From a bacterium (lineage in GTDB: Bacteria; Planctomycetota; Planctomycetia; Pirellulales; Pirellulaceae): a DNA stretch of 45,408 nucleotides. A program made the translations under genes and the position numbers. The notes below the pieces were generated by a model. That model had not been told where the DNA came from. It was given only the letters and a program-made list of their open reading frames with translations, and did not search any database. Shown in pieces: positions 42,501-45,408 of the stretch. The number at the start of each line of letters is the position of its first letter. Within the stretch, counting starts at the first letter, position 1. Location of the stretch: NCBI GenBank assembly GCA_024743355.1, contig JANSWS010000012.1, forward strand, positions 1 to 45,408. Direction: 5' to 3'.

Positions 42501-42725
42501 TGCACGTCACGTTGGGCCAGCGCGGAAGAACTTGAGATCCTGCAGCAACTACTGCAAACGCAGCGGGAGCATTTAGCCAATTCTCAAGTCGATGTCGAAG
42601 GATTGGTGGGCACCAGCGAATCCGTGTACCGCCAGTTGACGGGCAAGGCTGCCAGAGAATTTGCCCCTTGGATTCTGGTCTGTCGCGTTTTGTTGAATCT
42701 GGACGAAACGATTACCAAAGAATGA
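39543..42725 (+). CDS. Planctomycete cytochrome protein PSCyt1-DUF1549-DUF1553
   Basis: 1060 residues. A signal peptide covers about 10-33. The PSCyt1 domain holds a haem-binding CFLCH (Cys54, Cys57, His58), and a second CAQCH is at 344-348 inside the DUF1549 (PSCyt2) region, followed by [15 protein letters not shown]. The DUF1553 (PSD1) domain fills the last 350 residues ([35 protein letters not shown]). Between them lies a beta-rich stretch near [15 protein letters not shown] that could bind carbohydrate. A 15-bp in-frame tandem repeat occurs at 41073-41102. This family is hugely expanded in planctomycetes. It is thought to act outside the inner membrane, perhaps in sulfated-polysaccharide breakdown, though no function is proven. 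Confidence 0.96.
   Translation: [1060 protein letters not shown]
41073..41102 (+). repeat. In-frame 15-bp tandem repeat in PSCyt1 gene
   Basis: GCTCCCGAAAGCAGT occurs twice in direct succession and a degenerate third unit follows. It encodes APESS-type repeats in a variable loop. Confidence 0.85.
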
Positions 42726-44167
42726 ACCTCATGAAGCGATTGTTAAATAGCGAATACTCAACAATGGCCGCAGGCAACGAGGTTGCTCGCAGGTGGTTCC
42801 TGCAGCAATGTGGGGTTGGGCTGGGAGGAATAGCTCTCTCCAGTCTTTTGAAAAGTTCTGGTTTTGCTGGACCGAGCAGCGATCCCTTGGCTCCCAAATT
42901 GCCACCGTTTCCGGCCAAGGCCAAAAATGTGATTCTGCTGTTCATGGGCGGAGGTCCCAGTCAGTTCGAATTGTTTGACTACAAGCCGACGCTCGAGAAG
43001 TTGGATGGCACATTGCCACCGGCGGATCTTCTTGAGGGCTACCGGGCTGCCTTCATCAACCCGAATTCCAAGCTGCTCGGCCCCAAGTACAAATTTTCAC
43101 GCCACGGCGATTGCGGCGCGGAAGTTTCTGAATTGCTGCCGCACTTGTCAGAGATCGTTGACGACTTGTGCATCATTCGCTCGATGAAGACGGATGCCTT
43201 CAATCATGCGCCCGGGCAGCTATTGATGAGCACGGGTTCGCAGCAATTCGGCAGACCCAGCATGGGTTCTTGGGTCACTTATGGATTGGGCAGTGAATCG
43301 AGTGACTTACCCGCCTACATTGTTTTCAACAGCGGCAAGAAGGGGCCCAGTGCCGGAAGCGGGAATTGGAATTCTGGGTTCTTGCCGACCGTCCATTCTG
43401 GTGTCGAGTTTCGCAGCAACGGTGACCCTGTTTTGTATCTCTCGAACCCAGCCGGAGTGGATCTGACGATGCAACAGCAGTCGCTGGATGCGATCAATGC
43501 CTTGAATCGCCGGCGATTGGATGTGGTGGGCGATCCGGAGATTGCCACACGCATCCGTTCCTATGAAATGGCCTTTCGCATGCAGGCCACCGCGCCCGAG
43601 GCGATGGCGGTGGAACACGAGCCTCAGCATGTCCTGGATATGTACGGGGTCAAGCCGGGTGAATCCTCCTTTGCCAACAACTGTCTATTGGCGAGGCGTC
43701 TGGTGCAGCGCGGCGTGCGCTTCGTGCAGCTCTTTCATGAGTCTTGGGATCAGCACGGCGGATTGACTCGAGACATCAAAGTCAATTGCCAGGCGACGGA
43801 CCAGGCCTGCGCGGCGCTGATTAAGGATCTCAAGCAACATGGCATGCTCGATGATACGTTGGTCATCTGGACCGGGGAGTTTGGCCGCACGCCCATGGTG
43901 CAAGGTGGTAACGACGGTCGAGACCATCATCCGAATTCATTCAGTTTGTGGATGGCCGGCGGTGGCGTAAAAAGCGGAATGACCTACGGTGCCACGGATG
44001 AGTTAGGATTCAACGTGGCGGAGAATCCTGTCCACGTGCACGATTTACACGCGACCATTTTGCACCTGCTGGGTTTTGACCACAAGCAACTGACCTATCG
44101 GTTCCAAGGACGCGATTATCGGTTGACCGATGTACACGGGGAAGTTGTGCATTCGATTCTGGCTTAG
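42722..44167 (+). CDS. DUF1501 family Tat-exported protein
   Basis: 481 residues from the ATG at 42722, which overlaps the stop of the PSCyt1 gene as ATGA and so suggests translational coupling; ATGs at 42731 and 42764 are alternatives. The N-terminus has a twin-arginine-like signal (RRWFLQQCGVGLGGIALSSLL), so export in folded form is likely. DUF1501 is a sulfatase/alkaline-phosphatase-like fold, with a core opening VILLFMGGGPSQFELFDYKP and later WTGEFGRTPMVQGGNDGRDHHPNSFS. Planctomycetes keep a DUF1501 gene directly after PSCyt1/DUF1549/DUF1553 in many loci. No catalytic formylglycine motif is visible, so enzyme activity is uncertain. Confidence 0.94.
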   Translation: MNLMKRLLNSEYSTMAAGNEVARRWFLQQCGVGLGGIALSSLLKSSGFAGPSSDPLAPKLPPFPAKAKNVILLFMGGGPSQFELFDYKPTLEKLDGTLPPADLLEGYRAAFINPNSKLLGPKYKFSRHGDCGAEVSELLPHLSEIVDDLCIIRSMKTDAFNHAPGQLLMSTGSQQFGRPSMGSWVTYGLGSESSDLPAYIVFNSGKKGPSAGSGNWNSGFLPTVHSGVEFRSNGDPVLYLSNPAGVDLTMQQQSLDAINALNRRRLDVVGDPEIATRIRSYEMAFRMQATAPEAMAVEHEPQHVLDMYGVKPGESSFANNCLLARRLVQRGVRFVQLFHESWDQHGGLTRDIKVNCQATDQACAALIKDLKQHGMLDDTLVIWTGEFGRTPMVQGGNDGRDHHPNSFSLWMAGGGVKSGMTYGATDELGFNVAENPVHVHDLHATILHLLGFDHKQLTYRFQGRDYRLTDVHGEVVHSILA

Positions 44168-44171
44168 AACT

Positions 44172-44789
44172 ATGCGTTACCTGGCCTTAGGAGACAGCTA
44201 TACCATCGGTGAGGGTGTTGAGGATCCATTGCGTTGGCCCAACCAACTGGTGGGACTGTTGAATGAACGAGGCAGAAAAATCCAGCCCGCGGTGATCATT
44301 GCTCAAACCGGCTGGACCGTTCAGGAATTGAGTGAACGCGTTGAGGATAGTTCGACCGGTGAATACGACTTGGTTTCTTTGTTGATTGGCGTCAATGATC
44401 AATATCGCGGTTATCCGATTGAGGACTACCGGGCTCGCTACCGGCAGATGCTCGAGAAAGCCATGCTGTTCGGAGTGTCGGAAGCGGCGGTGGTTTTTGC
44501 GGTGTCGATCCCCGATTATGGCCAGACTCCGTTTGCTGTCGAAAAGGGCTTGGATTCGCTTCGCATCGCCGAGCAGCTGGATGAATACAACGCCATTGCT
44601 GCTGACGTGGCTCATCAGTTGGGTGCTCTGTGGATCGATATCACCGCTTTGTCGCGACTGCAGTCTGGTCAGTCCGCCATGCTGGCTCAGGATGGACTGC
44701 ATCCCAGCGGTGAACAGTACCGATTGTGGGCGGAGACGATTGCACAAGCGGTCGACCAAGCCTTGCCCTCTGCTCCACCAAATTCCTGA
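44172..44789 (+). CDS. SGNH/GDSL-type hydrolase
   Basis: 205 residues from the ATG at 44172, 4 bp after the DUF1501 stop codon. Catalytic blocks are complete: block I GDSYTIGEG with Ser9, block III LLIGVNDQYRG with the oxyanion Asn, and block V DGLHPSG with the Asp/His pair. No signal peptide is visible, so it may act in the cytoplasm. The expected reaction is hydrolysis of an ester, such as an O-acetyl group on a sugar or a short-chain lipid ester. Its position in the PSCyt1-DUF1501 unit suggests a link to polysaccharide degradation, but this is inference. Confidence 0.93.
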   Translation: MRYLALGDSYTIGEGVEDPLRWPNQLVGLLNERGRKIQPAVIIAQTGWTVQELSERVEDSSTGEYDLVSLLIGVNDQYRGYPIEDYRARYRQMLEKAMLFGVSEAAVVFAVSIPDYGQTPFAVEKGLDSLRIAEQLDEYNAIAADVAHQLGALWIDITALSRLQSGQSAMLAQDGLHPSGEQYRLWAETIAQAVDQALPSAPPNS

Positions 44790-44836
44790 CGCTGCTGTGC
44801 ATGTGCAGGTGTAATCGTGTCGTACGTCGCTGTTTC

Positions 44837-44980
44837 GTGTGGCACGGGCTCGCCCGTGTCTTAGCTTTCATTTGTCAGCTTGTTGACAATCGCGTTCCTG
44901 CTGAACGCAATCGACGGCCGCAGCACACTCTTCGGTTTTTCAAATTCGATGGACTTTCACGCGGCAAGCAGTGGCTCCGC
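44837..44980 (+). repeat. Copy B of the ~180-bp element with palindromic end
   Basis: It starts GTGTGGCACGGGCTCGCCCG and aligns with 12432-12570 through the shared blocks CAGCTTGTTG, CTGAACGC and CAAGCA in the same order. The right inverted end seen in copy A is not recognisable here. Confidence 0.65.
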
Positions 44981-45046
44981 GGACGATTCACGGCAACGCA
45001 ATTTCCTGCCGTCGCTTTGCGACTCTTTTACCATGTTTGTCTTTTC

Positions 45047-45066
45047 CCTCGGACTAAAGTCCGAGG
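45047..45066 (+). repeat. Perfect palindrome with 2-nt loop
   Basis: CCTCGGACT and AGTCCGAGG flank AA, giving a 9-bp stem. A similar motif recurs in planctomycete intergenic DNA to my recollection; it may be a terminator or repeat. Confidence 0.6.
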
Positions 45067-45150
45067 CTATTTCCTGTCGTGCGTTCCGCACTGAGGAAGT
45101 CGCTAGTTGATAGACGCGAGTCTTTAGTCTTGGGCTACCGCAGACGGCTT

Positions 45151-45220
45151 TTCTAGCTTCTAGCTTCTAGCTTCTAGCTTCTAGCAACTAGCAACTAGCA
45201 ACTAGCAACTAGCAACTAGC
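45151..45220 (+). repeat. Two-phase heptanucleotide array
   Basis: Five exact TTCTAGC units (45151-45185) are followed without a break by five exact AACTAGC units (45186-45220). It lies 7 bp from the stop codon of the kynureninase gene. Confidence 0.97.
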
Positions 45221-45226
45221 CGCTTC

Positions 45227-45408
45227 TTACGTAACATCGATTCGCCCGGCGGTGCGGTTCTCAAATCCTCGGCTGGCGGCCAGCGTCTTGTATTCTCCGG
45301 ATTCCACACTGATACGCAGGGCCGCAACGGTCTTGTGGATTTCGTCTTCGGTGGTGTATAGCGGAGCAATGCCCAGACGAATGTTGTCTGGAGTTCGAAA
45401 GTCAGGAA
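45227..45408 (-). CDS. kynU: Kynureninase, 3' end (5' part beyond window)
   Basis: Only the last 59 codons and the stop (TAA at 45229-45227) are visible. The frame reads PDFRTPDNIRLGIAPLYTT and then EDEIHKTVAALR, which is the conserved C-terminal segment of kynureninase, where the DFR-x-PD-x-(I/L)R-(F/L)G-x-(T/A)PLY pattern contributes to the PLP and substrate site. The enzyme cleaves kynurenine or 3-hydroxykynurenine to (hydroxy)anthranilate and alanine in tryptophan degradation. The active-site lysine lies outside the window. No other kynurenine-pathway gene is visible. Confidence 0.85.
   Translation of the reverse strand, partial: PDFRTPDNIRLGIAPLYTTEDEIHKTVAALRISVESGEYKTLAASRGFENRTAGRIDVT

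Larger units (their letters stand above)
44790..45226. other. 437-bp repeat-rich gap
   Basis: No gene is seen. It holds the second copy of the ~180-bp element (44837-44980), a palindrome at 45047-45066 and the heptamer array at 45151-45220. Confidence 0.6.

Noticed and set aside
45151-45220. Possible CRISPR array
   Set aside because: Units are 7 bp with no spacers, and there are no cas genes in the window.

Overview
The window reads as a chromosomal segment of a planctomycete, most likely of the Pirellulaceae (Rhodopirellula/Blastopirellula-like). The reasons are family content and style. It carries a DUF1559 pilin-like protein followed by a small lipoprotein, and a planctomycete cytochrome protein (PSCyt1/DUF1549/DUF1553) coupled to a DUF1501 Tat-signal protein. 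It also has exported PQQ-type beta-propeller proteins, a DUF502 protein, and many short palindromic dispersed repeats in the gaps. No plasmid, phage, transposase or CRISPR signature was seen.

Layout. (1) 1-9419, all minus strand: an envelope cluster. In transcription order it encodes an exported squalene-cyclase-fold repeat protein, a single-pass membrane protein with TonB/TolA-like topology, an ExbB/TolQ channel, two ExbD/TolR proteins (one with a cytoplasmic zinc ribbon), a membrane-anchored PQQ-type beta-propeller, and the start of an exported TPR-like protein cut by the window edge. (2) 9746-9818: tRNA-Phe(GAA). (3) 10400-12156: DUF1559 protein and small lipoprotein, each followed by a hairpin. 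(4) 12836-18811: an ABC1/UbiB-type kinase, a lysine-rich histone-H1-like protein, then a photolyase/cryptochrome-like protein, a DUF1990 protein and an SDR reductase. (5) 18977-22539: PhoR-like kinase, PhoU and PhoB-like regulator on one strand. (6) 22565-23123: a DUF559 nuclease-fold gene between 34-bp direct repeats. (7) 23122-27873: sugar and polysaccharide functions (two glycosyltransferases, a methyltransferase, an epimerase) on alternating strands. (8) 27889-33398: exported rhodanese, M48 metalloprotease, BON protein, thiol peroxidase, RRM RNA-binding protein, DUF502 protein. (9) 33575-39146: PQQ/EF-hand protein, beta-lactamase-family hydrolase, small exported protein, zinc-ribbon protein. 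(10) 39543-44789: PSCyt1, DUF1501 and SGNH hydrolase as a tight unit. (11) 44790-45226: repeat-rich gap with a two-phase heptamer array. (12) 45227-45408: the 3' end of a kynureninase gene.

The strongest leads for something undescribed are: the Exb/Tol-like cluster, whose parts resemble Tol-Pal by role; the five-copy ~65-nt palindromic repeat family; the ~180-bp element with terminal palindromes and a second copy 32 kb away; the DUF559 gene bracketed by direct repeats; and the lysine-rich DNA-binding-like protein. All functions are inferred from motifs read by eye; no database search was run.
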